A stretch of 64,000 nucleotides of DNA, taken from contig CANGQJ010000002.1 in the NCBI GenBank assembly GCA_947456625.1, positions 62,001-126,000 of the forward strand, given 5' to 3'. The position numbers were made by a program, and so were the translations under genes. Positions within the stretch are counted from its first letter, which is position 1, and each line of letters begins with the position of its first letter. This document shows, piece after piece, positions 1 through 8,519 of this stretch. The notes under the pieces are model-generated. The model was not told where the DNA came from. It did not search any database and worked only from the letters and a program-made list of their open reading frames with translations. Source of the stretch: Bacteroidota bacterium. Its GTDB lineage: Bacteria; Bacteroidota; Bacteroidia; Chitinophagales; Chitinophagaceae.

Positions 1-582
1 AATGAAAAGGACTATCCTCAATTGGCAACCATAATTACAAGTTTAAAAAACTGGGATCATGCAGCTGTTGCAAATAGTAACGGTGCCGCGTTATATAATT
101 TGGCATATTATATGGTGCCAAAAATAATGAAAAGTGGGAGCAATGATAAACTAGCGCGTAAAGTTGATAAGCTCACTTTAAATGAAGCAGTAATTGTTTA
201 TGAAAAAATATATGAGTACTTAATTAAGAATTTTGGAAGAACCGATATTGTATTAGGTGATTTACAAAAATTAGTAAGAGGCGATGAAAGTTGGCCACAA
301 GGCGGTATGCCCGATGTATTAGCAGCAGTAATGTCAGAGCCTTATATTAATGGTACCCGAAAAATGAATAGTGGTGATGCCTATATTAATATTGTAAAAT
401 TTCCAAAGGACGGAAGTTTACCTCATATAGAAACCGTAAATACATTTGGTGCTAGTATGCATGAGGAAAGTCCACATTTTGCAGACCAAAGAGCATTGTA
501 TCAAGCACAAACTTTAAAGCCAATGACACTAGATAAGAATGAGGTTTTAAAAAATGCGGAAAAAATTTATCACCCTTTTTAA
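1..582 (+). CDS. Penicillin acylase family protein, C-terminal fragment (5' end outside window)
   Basis: Frame is open from base 1 (NEKDYPQLATIITSL...) to stop at 582; GDLQKLVRGDESWPQGGMPDVLAA and HEESPHFADQ resemble the C-terminus of Ntn-type penicillin/AHL acylases. Confidence 0.7.
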   Translation, partial: NEKDYPQLATIITSLKNWDHAAVANSNGAALYNLAYYMVPKIMKSGSNDKLARKVDKLTLNEAVIVYEKIYEYLIKNFGRTDIVLGDLQKLVRGDESWPQGGMPDVLAAVMSEPYINGTRKMNSGDAYINIVKFPKDGSLPHIETVNTFGASMHEESPHFADQRALYQAQTLKPMTLDKNEVLKNAEKIYHPF

Positions 583-600
583 AAATGTAAAGTTACTTTT

Positions 601-633
601 AAATAGTTACAGCCTAGCTGTAACTATTTTTTT
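601..633. terminator. Bidirectional intrinsic terminator
   Basis: AAATAGTTACAG-cctag-CTGTAACTATTT followed by T-run, between convergent genes. Confidence 0.8.
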
Positions 634-1878
634 GTCTAGTATAGACTTCGTATCAAATAGTACACTATCCTTTGTGCGCATTAATTTACCATAGTCAAGC
701 GTTTTGAAAAAGTCATGCGCTACTGTTAATACAATACCATCGTATTGTTCAATGCTTGTGATAAGGGCAATGCCGTGTTTAGCAAACACTTCGGATGCAT
801 TTGCAAATGGATCAAATACATGTACCTCAAATCCCATTTGAGAAAGTATATTGTAAATATCAAAAACTTTTGAATTTCTTATATCTGGACAGTTTTCTTT
901 AAATGTAACGCCTAATAAAATTATTTTAGTGCCTTTAATGGGCAGCCCCTTTTCATTTATTAATCTTGCAAGTTTATTTGAAATAAATGCACTCATGTTG
1001 TCATTTACTGCTCTTCCTGATAATATTACTTGCGGGTTGTGTCCAAGTTGCTTTGCTTTATATGCAAGGTAGTAAGGATCAACGCCAATACAGTGTCCGC
1101 CAACAAGTCCTGGCTTAAAAGGTAAAAAATTCCATTTTGTAGCAGCCGCATCTAATACTTCCTGCGTATCAATATTCATTTTATCAAATATTAATGCAAG
1201 TTCATTTACAAAAGAAATATTAATATCTCTTTGGGCATTTTCAATGGACTTAGAAGCCTCTGCTACTTTAATACTAGACGCTTTATGTGTGCCTGCAGTA
1301 ATAATACTTGCATACAAATCATCCACCTCCTGGGCTACTTGTGGCGTGGAACCCGAAGTTACTTTTTTAATTTTTGTAATTGTATTTACTTTATCTCCAG
1401 GATTAATTCGTTCAGGGGAATAGCCGCAATAAAAATCTGTATTAAAAATTAAGCCGCTTGATTTTTCTAATACTGGAACACAATCCTCTTCGGTGCAACC
1501 AGGATAAACCGTGCTCTCATAAATAACAATATCTCCTTTTTTCAAAATAGTGCCTATCATTGCGCTCGCATCCAGTAATGGTTTTAAATCAGGAAGTTTA
1601 TTTTGATCAACAGGAGTTGGAACTGTAATTATAAATACGTTGCAATGTTTAATGGAATGTATCGCATCACTTATTTTAAGCCCTTTTGAATTACTAATTT
1701 CGGCTGGCGTAGTTTGCAAAGTATCATCTTGTCCATTTTGAATAGCAATTACCCTTTTGGAATTTATATCAAACCCAACTACCTGATATTTTTTTCCAAA
1801 TTCAATAGCCAAAGGAAGGCCCACATAGCCAAGCCCAATGATAGCAATGGAATAATTTGAATTAAGGGAATGATTCAT
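607..1878 (-). CDS. Nucleotide sugar dehydrogenase (UDP-GlcNAc/GalNAc dehydrogenase, TviB/WbpO-like)
   Basis: IAIIGLGYVGLPLAIEFGKKYQVVGFDIN Rossmann, YCGYSPERINPGDK, GGHCIGVDPYYLAYKA. Confidence 0.9.
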   Translation of the reverse strand: MNHSLNSNYSIAIIGLGYVGLPLAIEFGKKYQVVGFDINSKRVIAIQNGQDDTLQTTPAEISNSKGLKISDAIHSIKHCNVFIITVPTPVDQNKLPDLKPLLDASAMIGTILKKGDIVIYESTVYPGCTEEDCVPVLEKSSGLIFNTDFYCGYSPERINPGDKVNTITKIKKVTSGSTPQVAQEVDDLYASIITAGTHKASSIKVAEASKSIENAQRDINISFVNELALIFDKMNIDTQEVLDAAATKWNFLPFKPGLVGGHCIGVDPYYLAYKAKQLGHNPQVILSGRAVNDNMSAFISNKLARLINEKGLPIKGTKIILLGVTFKENCPDIRNSKVFDIYNILSQMGFEVHVFDPFANASEVFAKHGIALITSIEQYDGIVLTVAHDFFKTLDYGKLMRTKDSVLFDTKSILDKKIVTARL

Positions 1879-1900
1879 TCAGCCAAAGTTAATGGACTGA

Positions 1901-2791
1901 TTAATGATGTCCATAATTTTTTTCTCCAGCCTCAATATTTAGTGCTAAACGGTTTTGTTTAGGGGGCAAAGGACAGGTAGCATAAGCTGTAAAAGCGCAA
2001 GGTGGATTATACGCTTTATTAAAGTCAATAACTGTATTCCCCTCCTTGTCAGGCTTTGGAATATCTAAAAACCTTCCAGCACCATAAGTAGTTACACCAG
2101 AACTTTGATCCGCAAAAACTAAAAATAAATTAGAACCGCCTTCATCTATTACATCCAAAGTATAGGTTTGACCATTTTTCTGAAATTCTAATTTACCCGC
2201 ATTTTTAGTGGGCGTAGTTTGACCAAGTACGTTTGTAATCATTAAATAATCCTGTGCTGGCTGAACTAGTTTAGCATTCACTTTCCAATTTTCAGTTATT
2301 GGGAATCTTTCAATTCCTTTAAATTCTAATAAAGTTTTAGCTTTTAAATTTCTAAATCTAACACCCACTTTATCTTCTCTTTTGATTATAACCCAGGAAA
2401 ATGGACCATAATCCATTACCGCCTCTTTGGTATTGGGTCCAAAAACAGCATATTTACTATTTTGTTGGGTGACTTTTTTATTTATAGTAATATTAAAGTT
2501 TTTATTATTTTCCCATAATACCGAATCCCCTTTAAAATCAAATCTACCAAGGGTATCAGGAAATTTAGTATTGGCATAATGACAATCCAAATTATTTGCA
2601 CTTCCAAAATAGTTCACTCCTGTATGTAACCAAAATAAGCCTTCTAAATTTAACCAACCATTGTCTTGCTTTAAACTTTGTATTCTTTTAGCATGCCATT
2701 GATTAATACTATCCGCATATTTTAAATTTTGGGAAAAAAGGGGACTAAAAAATGCAGTTAATAATAAACTTAATAAGATTGTTTTTTTCAT
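1901..2791 (-). CDS. DUF1684 domain-containing exported protein
   Basis: Signal peptide; WHAKRIQSLKQDNGWLNLEGLFWL, YNPPCAFTAYATCPLPPKQNRL typical of DUF1684. Confidence 0.85.
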   Translation of the reverse strand: MKKTILLSLLLTAFFSPLFSQNLKYADSINQWHAKRIQSLKQDNGWLNLEGLFWLHTGVNYFGSANNLDCHYANTKFPDTLGRFDFKGDSVLWENNKNFNITINKKVTQQNSKYAVFGPNTKEAVMDYGPFSWVIIKREDKVGVRFRNLKAKTLLEFKGIERFPITENWKVNAKLVQPAQDYLMITNVLGQTTPTKNAGKLEFQKNGQTYTLDVIDEGGSNLFLVFADQSSGVTTYGAGRFLDIPKPDKEGNTVIDFNKAYNPPCAFTAYATCPLPPKQNRLALNIEAGEKNYGHH

Positions 2792-2912
2792 GTTGCGCTA
2801 TTTGTGCATATAAGATAGCACAAATATAAGTATTTCTTTTTGTCTACCAAATTAGTAGGCTTCTAATTATTTGTGTTATAATTTGTATCTTAGAACTACC
2901 AAAAAATTAAAA

Positions 2913-3362
2913 ATGAAAATTGCTTGTCTCATTACTTTTTTAAGCCTTGGGACTTTGGTCTCAGCACAAAAAACCAATTCAAAAGTTCATATCAACCATA
3001 CTGCTATATTTGTAATGAATCTGGCAGAAACAGGAAAATTTTACAGCAATGTAATTGGGCTGGATACCGTTCCAGAACCATTTCATGATGGTAGACATAT
3101 ATGGTACAAAACCGGTGAGCATACTATGCTTCATGTAATTCAAGGTGCCAATCAAAAAAAGGAGTATTATAAAAATCAGCATACTTGTTTTACGGTTTCT
3201 AATTTTAATGAGTTCACAAATAAATTAACGACGCTTAATTGGCCCTATGAGGACGTAGCGGGTAATAAAAATAAAGTTACTACACGCGTGGATGGCATAC
3301 ATCAAATTTGGGTTCAAGACCCAGATGGTTATTGGATTGAAATTAACGACGATACATTTTAA
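2913..3362 (+). CDS. Exported VOC/glyoxalase-family protein
   Basis: HINHTAIFVMNLAETGKFYSNVIGL ... IHQIWVQDPDGYWIEIND; start moved from ORF-track 2871 to ATG 2913 before the signal peptide. Confidence 0.85.
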   Translation: MKIACLITFLSLGTLVSAQKTNSKVHINHTAIFVMNLAETGKFYSNVIGLDTVPEPFHDGRHIWYKTGEHTMLHVIQGANQKKEYYKNQHTCFTVSNFNEFTNKLTTLNWPYEDVAGNKNKVTTRVDGIHQIWVQDPDGYWIEINDDTF

Positions 3363-3367
3363 TTAAG

Positions 3368-3859
3368 ATGCATACAGGAATTAAAGTATTTATTACAGGT
3401 GGTACTTTTGATAAAGAATATAACGAACTTAATGGTAGTTTATATTTTAAAGAAACACATTTGTTTGAAATGTTGGAATTAGGACGAAGTAAGCTTAACT
3501 TATCCATTCATACCTTAATGATGAAGGATAGTCTTGAATTTGAACAAAAGGATAGAGACACTATTGCCCATGCTTGTAACAATTCAACAGAAAATAAAAT
3601 TCTCATTACACATGGTACCGACACCATGACCGTCACTGCCGAATATTTATTAGCACAATGCCCCAATAAAACCATTGTACTTACTGGTGCCATGGTACCT
3701 TATAAATTTGGAAGTAGCGACGGATTATTTAATTTAGGAAGTGCGCTTGCTTTTGTACAAGTTTTAAAACCAGGAGTGTATATTGCTATGAATGGAAAAG
3801 TATTTGAAGCAGGTAAGGTTAAAAAAAATACCACTAAAGGCGAATTTGAATCTTTTTAA
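3368..3859 (+). CDS. Single-domain asparaginase-like protein (N-terminal domain only)
   Basis: ITGGTFDKEYNE, ILITHGTDTMTVTAEYL, VLTGAMVPYKFGSSDGLFNLGSA; only 163 aa. Confidence 0.8.
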   Translation: MHTGIKVFITGGTFDKEYNELNGSLYFKETHLFEMLELGRSKLNLSIHTLMMKDSLEFEQKDRDTIAHACNNSTENKILITHGTDTMTVTAEYLLAQCPNKTIVLTGAMVPYKFGSSDGLFNLGSALAFVQVLKPGVYIAMNGKVFEAGKVKKNTTKGEFESF

Positions 3860-3878
3860 TTTTTTAAAAATAAAACAC

Positions 3879-4247
3879 ATGAAATCAACAAAAATTATTT
3901 ATTGGATTAGTACAGGTATTATTTCTTTATTTGCATTAAGTGCAATTCAAATGAATTCTCAAGCAGCCATTGACGGTGCAAAACACTTATCTATTCCAAG
4001 GTATTTGGGACTTGAAGTAAGTATAGGACAATTAGTTGGGGCTGTTTTATTAGCCGTTCCAGCTGTGCCTGCTCGTTTTAAAGAGTGGGCCTATGTTGGC
4101 TTTGGTATTATGTATTTAACCGCTTTAAATGCGCATATAGCCGTTGGCGATTCCTTTATTCCATTTGGGATGATGGCAGTTATATTTTTTGCATTATTAT
4201 TAACTTCCTACCTTAGCTTTCATAAATTACAAAATGCAAAATCATAG
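3879..4247 (+). CDS. DoxX-like membrane protein
   Basis: Four predicted TM segments; start at ATG 3879 avoids overlap with asparaginase gene. Confidence 0.65.
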   Translation: MKSTKIIYWISTGIISLFALSAIQMNSQAAIDGAKHLSIPRYLGLEVSIGQLVGAVLLAVPAVPARFKEWAYVGFGIMYLTALNAHIAVGDSFIPFGMMAVIFFALLLTSYLSFHKLQNAKS

Positions 4248-4271
4248 CATTCATAAAATATGAGTTAATAA

Positions 4272-4302
4272 AAAAGGCTTCCAAAATTTTGGAAGCCTTT
4301 TT
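4272..4302. terminator. Bidirectional intrinsic terminator
   Basis: AAAAGGCTTCCAAAATTTTGGAAGCCTTTTTT between convergent genes. Confidence 0.85.
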
Positions 4303-4319
4303 TATTTTCAAGAAATTAA

Positions 4320-5534
4320 TTACTTGGTTGGCAATGCGCTCAATAAAATTTTTAAGAAGCCATCTATTTGCTTGTCTTCAATCCATCTTAGTACTACTAC
4401 CATATCATTTTCAGGATCTACATAAATTGCATTGGTACCATTTCCAATATGCGCATACGCTGTTGCTGGCGCCGATGGATACATTTTTTTATCCGTGTTT
4501 AAAAAATAGTTCATAAAGCCATAACCTGTATTAGCTTTTGTTGGGGTGCGAGATTTGTTTATCCAATCCTCCGAGATAATTTGTTTACCATTCCAATTTC
4601 CTTTTCTTAATGTTAATAATCCAAACCTAGCCATATCATAGGTATTAATATATAAGCCCCCGCCAAAATGGCCACCACCACTAACCGACTGTACCATTTT
4701 TCCATCTAAAACTATCCAAGCATTGTGATACCCTGTCCAAGCCCATGTATTTGAAGCACCAATTGGGTTCATCACTTCCTCTCTTAATACCTGAGGAAGT
4801 GGCTTGCGCCAAACAGTAGTAGCCGCTAAAGCTAGCGCGTTTACTCTTGTATCATTGTATTTGTAAACTGTACCGGGTTCAAATCTTTTACGAGTAGTCC
4901 ATTCATCCGATTTTTCAGATGGACGGTCGGCCCAATCTGGTTTACCCCACAATACGCCTTCCCAGTCGCTGGTTTGTCTTAATAAGTGATCCCAATTAAT
5001 TTTTCTATTATGTTCGGTTTCAAAAGGATAAATAAAAGATGTTTTTGCAATTGGATTTTGATCTGCAGTAATGCCTTCCCCATTTACAATTTCTATAGGG
5101 GGTAAATAAGTATAAACTGGCTCTTGTATATTTTTTATTAAACCTTTATCAACCGCTAAACCAACTACAGTTGACACCATGCTTTTTGTAACACTATTCA
5201 CCGATTCTACCGAAGTTGGATTTCCCCAACTTGCAATAATATACCCTTTGAAAATAATAATGCCTGCTGCAGGACCCCTTGTGGCCATGGGTCCTATAGG
5301 ATCCGAAAAAGGTTCCTTGCCATATTGCATTGCCTGTGAAAGCCATAAATTTTTGGGTAATTTAGTTTCGTTTTCCTTTGCAAATTCAATGGCTTGATTT
5401 ATTTTATTACTGTCTATGTTAAAAAAAGCCGGCAACTTGGTTTCCCAATTATTTTGACTAGGAAAATATAATTTGCTTTGAGCATTTGTTATGATTGTAA
5501 CAAATAAAAATAAACTTAGTAATGATTTATACAT
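4320..5534 (-). CDS. Serine hydrolase (beta-lactamase/class C-like family)
   Basis: Signal peptide; SVTKSMVSTVV (SxxK), YKYNDTRVNALA, C-terminal GNGTNAIYVDPENDMVVVLR. Confidence 0.85.
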   Translation of the reverse strand: MYKSLLSLFLFVTIITNAQSKLYFPSQNNWETKLPAFFNIDSNKINQAIEFAKENETKLPKNLWLSQAMQYGKEPFSDPIGPMATRGPAAGIIIFKGYIIASWGNPTSVESVNSVTKSMVSTVVGLAVDKGLIKNIQEPVYTYLPPIEIVNGEGITADQNPIAKTSFIYPFETEHNRKINWDHLLRQTSDWEGVLWGKPDWADRPSEKSDEWTTRKRFEPGTVYKYNDTRVNALALAATTVWRKPLPQVLREEVMNPIGASNTWAWTGYHNAWIVLDGKMVQSVSGGGHFGGGLYINTYDMARFGLLTLRKGNWNGKQIISEDWINKSRTPTKANTGYGFMNYFLNTDKKMYPSAPATAYAHIGNGTNAIYVDPENDMVVVLRWIEDKQIDGFLKILLSALPTK

Positions 5535-5552
5535 TGTAGTTTTTTATTTAAT

Positions 5553-6848
5553 TTATTTTAATTGAGAAGCGTCTACTCTAGTAGGGGTTTCTTTACCGGA
5601 AACAATGGTTCTTGAACTTAATGCAATTGCCTTTATAATTTCATTCATATTATCCATGTCCAGGGTTTGAAATTCATCACTTGGTTTGTGGTAGTTTGGT
5701 TCATTATCCATTTTTGAAGTTGAAATGGTATGCGCTGGAACGCCCAGTCTTGCAAGTGTTGCATTATCAGATCTATAAAATAAATTTTGATCGGTATATG
5801 GATCTGGATAAAACTTAAATGCAGAGCCTTCTAAATTTCTTTGCAAAATTTCACCCATATTTGTTTTTTCATAACCAGTAATATAGGCACTGTTTTTCCC
5901 CCATTTACTTTCGGTCCCAATCATTTCTAAGTTAAACATTGCTTTTACAGTAATTGGATCAAATTGTTTTGAAAAATATTGTGCTCCAAATCCGCCCATT
6001 TCCTCGGCTGTAAATGCAACGAATATTAATGTTCTTTCATTATTATTTAATTTTTTAAAATACTTTGAAAGCATAATCATAGCAGTAGTTCCAGCAGCAT
6101 CGTCGTTAGCACCATTATACACCGAATCTCCGTTTACTGCTTTTGCACTATTCATCCCTAAGTGATCATAATGTCCAGAAAAAATAACGTATTCATTGGC
6201 AAGTGACTTACCTGGTATGACACCTACTACATTAGCTAAATTTAAAGTTTCTATTTTATGTGTTGCTTGAATATTAAATTTTACAGGAGTAGTATTGGTT
6301 AATATAAAAATGATGCTTTTTTGCTTTTCTGTAATATTTGACTTTAATGAAATAAGTCTGTTAAAGCTTGCAGCAAAACTTTCATCTACTAAAACAATTT
6401 GATTTTTGTTAGCAGTCAAAATTTTACGTGCAGCAAGTCCCATGTTGTCTTCTTTGTTAATTTTAACTAGTTCATAGCCACTGGCTTCGGTTACGGTTAA
6501 GTTTGTTTCTGCAGTAACAACAATTATATTTTTGCTATCCATGGTATTGCCATCTAAACTTGCAGATGCATTTATAAACTTGGCACTTAATCTTGAAAAT
6601 TTTTGCAAATAAGAACCACTATTATTAAATGTAGCTAAACCAGTTTGATTGAATTCGTTTGCTATAAAATCGGCAGCTTTGTCTATAGATTTTGTAAAGG
6701 TTCTACGGCCTTCAAGTTCATCAGAAGACAAATACTTCTCAATACGCTCGGTCTCGGATTTATTAATAAGATTTGTGCTTTGTTGGGCATTTGCATTAAA
6801 GCAAATAATAGCAATAAAAAAACCAGAAATTAATGTGCTCTTTTTCAT
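5553..6848 (-). CDS. M28 family metallopeptidase
   Basis: FSGHYDHLGMN, GANDDAAGTTAMIML, FVAFTAEEMGGFGAQYF metal ligands. Confidence 0.9.
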   Translation of the reverse strand: MKKSTLISGFFIAIICFNANAQQSTNLINKSETERIEKYLSSDELEGRRTFTKSIDKAADFIANEFNQTGLATFNNSGSYLQKFSRLSAKFINASASLDGNTMDSKNIIVVTAETNLTVTEASGYELVKINKEDNMGLAARKILTANKNQIVLVDESFAASFNRLISLKSNITEKQKSIIFILTNTTPVKFNIQATHKIETLNLANVVGVIPGKSLANEYVIFSGHYDHLGMNSAKAVNGDSVYNGANDDAAGTTAMIMLSKYFKKLNNNERTLIFVAFTAEEMGGFGAQYFSKQFDPITVKAMFNLEMIGTESKWGKNSAYITGYEKTNMGEILQRNLEGSAFKFYPDPYTDQNLFYRSDNATLARLGVPAHTISTSKMDNEPNYHKPSDEFQTLDMDNMNEIIKAIALSSRTIVSGKETPTRVDASQLK

Positions 6849-6888
6849 TTTACTATGATTTATAAATAGATATTAAAGATAAAGCATT

Positions 6889-6920
6889 AAACCTTTAAAG
6901 GAAAGGTTTGTCTAAATTTG
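6889..6920 (+). promoter_or_regulatory. Inverted repeat plus Bacteroidota -7-like box upstream of ECF sigma gene
   Basis: AAACCTTT-AAAGG-AAAGGTTT (6889-6909) then TAAATTTG (6913-6920). Confidence 0.5.
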
Positions 6921-6925
6921 TATAT

Positions 6926-7468
6926 ATGCAAAATGATCAAAACTTAATTATTCAAATCCAGCACAGCAATAATAAGGATGCTGCTTTTACTGAATTGGTT
7001 AAAAGGCATCAGCAAAAAATGTATTATCAAATAAAACGAATGGTAAATGAGCATGCCGACGCCGACGATATTTCGCAACAGGTATGGATTAAGGTTTGGA
7101 ATAAATTAGATGGATTTAAAATGGAGAGTGAATTTAGTACCTGGCTTTTTAGAGTGGCCTATAACGAAACAATTAATTTTTTAAAAAAACAAAAAAGGGA
7201 TTTAAACCATAATCAAAGCGAAGCATTTTTGGACTATGAAAATGCCTCCTCCTCAAGTAACGGGCCTAAATCAACACAAATTCAGATTGCATTGGAACAA
7301 GCCATTAAGCAACTCCCTGAAAAACAACAATTTGTATTTATGCTTAGGTATTACGAGGAGTTAAATTATGAAAAAATAGCTAAAATTACAGGCACTACCA
7401 TAGGAGGCGCTAAGGCTAATTTTCACCAAGCATTAAAAAAAATGGAAGAAATTTTAAAAAACACTTAA
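6926..7468 (+). CDS. ECF RNA polymerase sigma factor
   Basis: Sigma70 r2 HADADDISQQVWIKVWNKLDGFKMESEFSTWLFRVAYNETINFLK; r4 LPEKQQFVFMLRYYEELNYEKIAKITGTTIGGAKANFHQALKKM; ATG 6926 preferred over TTG 6908. Confidence 0.93.
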   Translation: MQNDQNLIIQIQHSNNKDAAFTELVKRHQQKMYYQIKRMVNEHADADDISQQVWIKVWNKLDGFKMESEFSTWLFRVAYNETINFLKKQKRDLNHNQSEAFLDYENASSSSNGPKSTQIQIALEQAIKQLPEKQQFVFMLRYYEELNYEKIAKITGTTIGGAKANFHQALKKMEEILKNT

Positions 7469-7501
7469 ACCATTAACACCATTTCAAGTCAAACAATAAC
7501 A

Positions 7502-7954
7502 ATGAGCACAAATAACAATAATAACATTTTTGAAGATAAGCAGTTAGTGCATTCTTTATTTTCTAGCGAGGCCTTAAAGCAAATTGCAGAAAAAAATAAT
7601 GAGGTGCCAGTTGGCTATTTTGAAAATTACGAGTCTAAACTATTAGCCCAAATAAAAAGCACTCAAAACAAACCTAAGCGTTTTGTATACTCAAAATGGG
7701 GACAAATGGCAATTGCGGCCTGTTTTTTTTCTGTTATAACTGGAACTTATTTATTCATTGAAAATCGCATTAACAACAACCTTATTACCGCCAATGTAAG
7801 ATTACAAGAAATAACTACATCTGAAATAAACGCATATGTAAACGCCAACGAGGAATTAGCAGAAATAGACTGGCAGTCCGAAATTACTAAAGAGGCAAGT
7901 AGCCTAGAGTTAATTAACACGCATTTAATGAAGGATACTAATAACGCACAATAA
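7502..7954 (+). CDS. Putative membrane anti-sigma factor / small single-TM protein
   Basis: VPVGYFENYESKLLAQI motif, one TM segment, directly downstream of ECF sigma gene. Confidence 0.6.
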   Translation: MSTNNNNNIFEDKQLVHSLFSSEALKQIAEKNNEVPVGYFENYESKLLAQIKSTQNKPKRFVYSKWGQMAIAACFFSVITGTYLFIENRINNNLITANVRLQEITTSEINAYVNANEELAEIDWQSEITKEASSLELINTHLMKDTNNAQ

Positions 7955-7971
7955 AATTTAAAATAGCAATT

Positions 7972-8430
7972 ATGAAAAAGTATTATTTAGTAGCAAGCTT
8001 ACTTATTTTAACATCAGTAACATTTGCACAACAAAATCCACCGCCACCACCAAGACCCAACATGGGTGAAGGTCCTAGAGGAGGTCGATTTTTTGAGAGA
8101 GGCCCTAAAGGTGGTCCTAACAGAGAAAAAATTGAACTATTTAAAGTTCAATTTATAACCGAAAAGTTGGGTTTAACCACGTCGGAAGCCGAACTATTTT
8201 GGCCAGTTTATGAAAGTCATAAAAAAGCAATGAAGGAAATTATTGAAAATAAAACCAATGACGAAATTCAAATGCAAGAAGCAATGCTAATTGCCAGAAA
8301 AAAATATAAGGCCGAATTAAAACCAGTCCTGAAATCGGAAGAAAGGGTAAACGAGGCTTTAAAAATTGATAGAGAATTTTTACAAAAAGTGAGAAATGAA
8401 TTAATGCGAAGAAAAGGTTTTCAATCATAA
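7972..8430 (+). CDS. Exported Pro/Gly/Arg-rich protein, Spy/CpxP-like organisation
   Basis: Signal peptide, QQNPPPPPRPNMGEGPRGGRFFERGPKGGPNR, then charged helical FITEKLGLTTSEAELFWPVYESHKKAM. Confidence 0.6.
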   Translation: MKKYYLVASLLILTSVTFAQQNPPPPPRPNMGEGPRGGRFFERGPKGGPNREKIELFKVQFITEKLGLTTSEAELFWPVYESHKKAMKEIIENKTNDEIQMQEAMLIARKKYKAELKPVLKSEERVNEALKIDREFLQKVRNELMRRKGFQS

Positions 8431-8445
8431 AATAGGCTAGGTTTA

Positions 8446-8475
8446 AAACGCCCCCAAGCAATTGGGGGCGTTTTT
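8446..8475. terminator. Intrinsic terminator
   Basis: AAAACGCCCCCAAGCAATTGGGGGCGTTTTT after stop at 8430. Confidence 0.9.
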
Positions 8476-8519
8476 ATTTGTGGTAACCCTTTCGTATCTT
8501 ACAGTACAAATAATTTTAA

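Noticed and set aside
1231-1452. ORF-track entries antisense to long genes (e.g. 1231..1452, 5179..5397, 15221..15643, 22941..23324, 45544..45789, 56753..57124)
   Set aside because: Low-complexity, unrelated translations fully inside well-supported CDSs on the other strand; frame-shadow ORFs.
607-1878. Capsule/LPS biosynthesis island starting at the nucleotide sugar dehydrogenase
   Set aside because: No glycosyltransferases or other sugar-nucleotide genes adjacent within the window; it is an isolated gene here.
8240-8461. Minus-strand 73-aa ORF over the Spy-like gene
   Set aside because: Antisense to a supported CDS and overlaps the terminator stem; no family resemblance.
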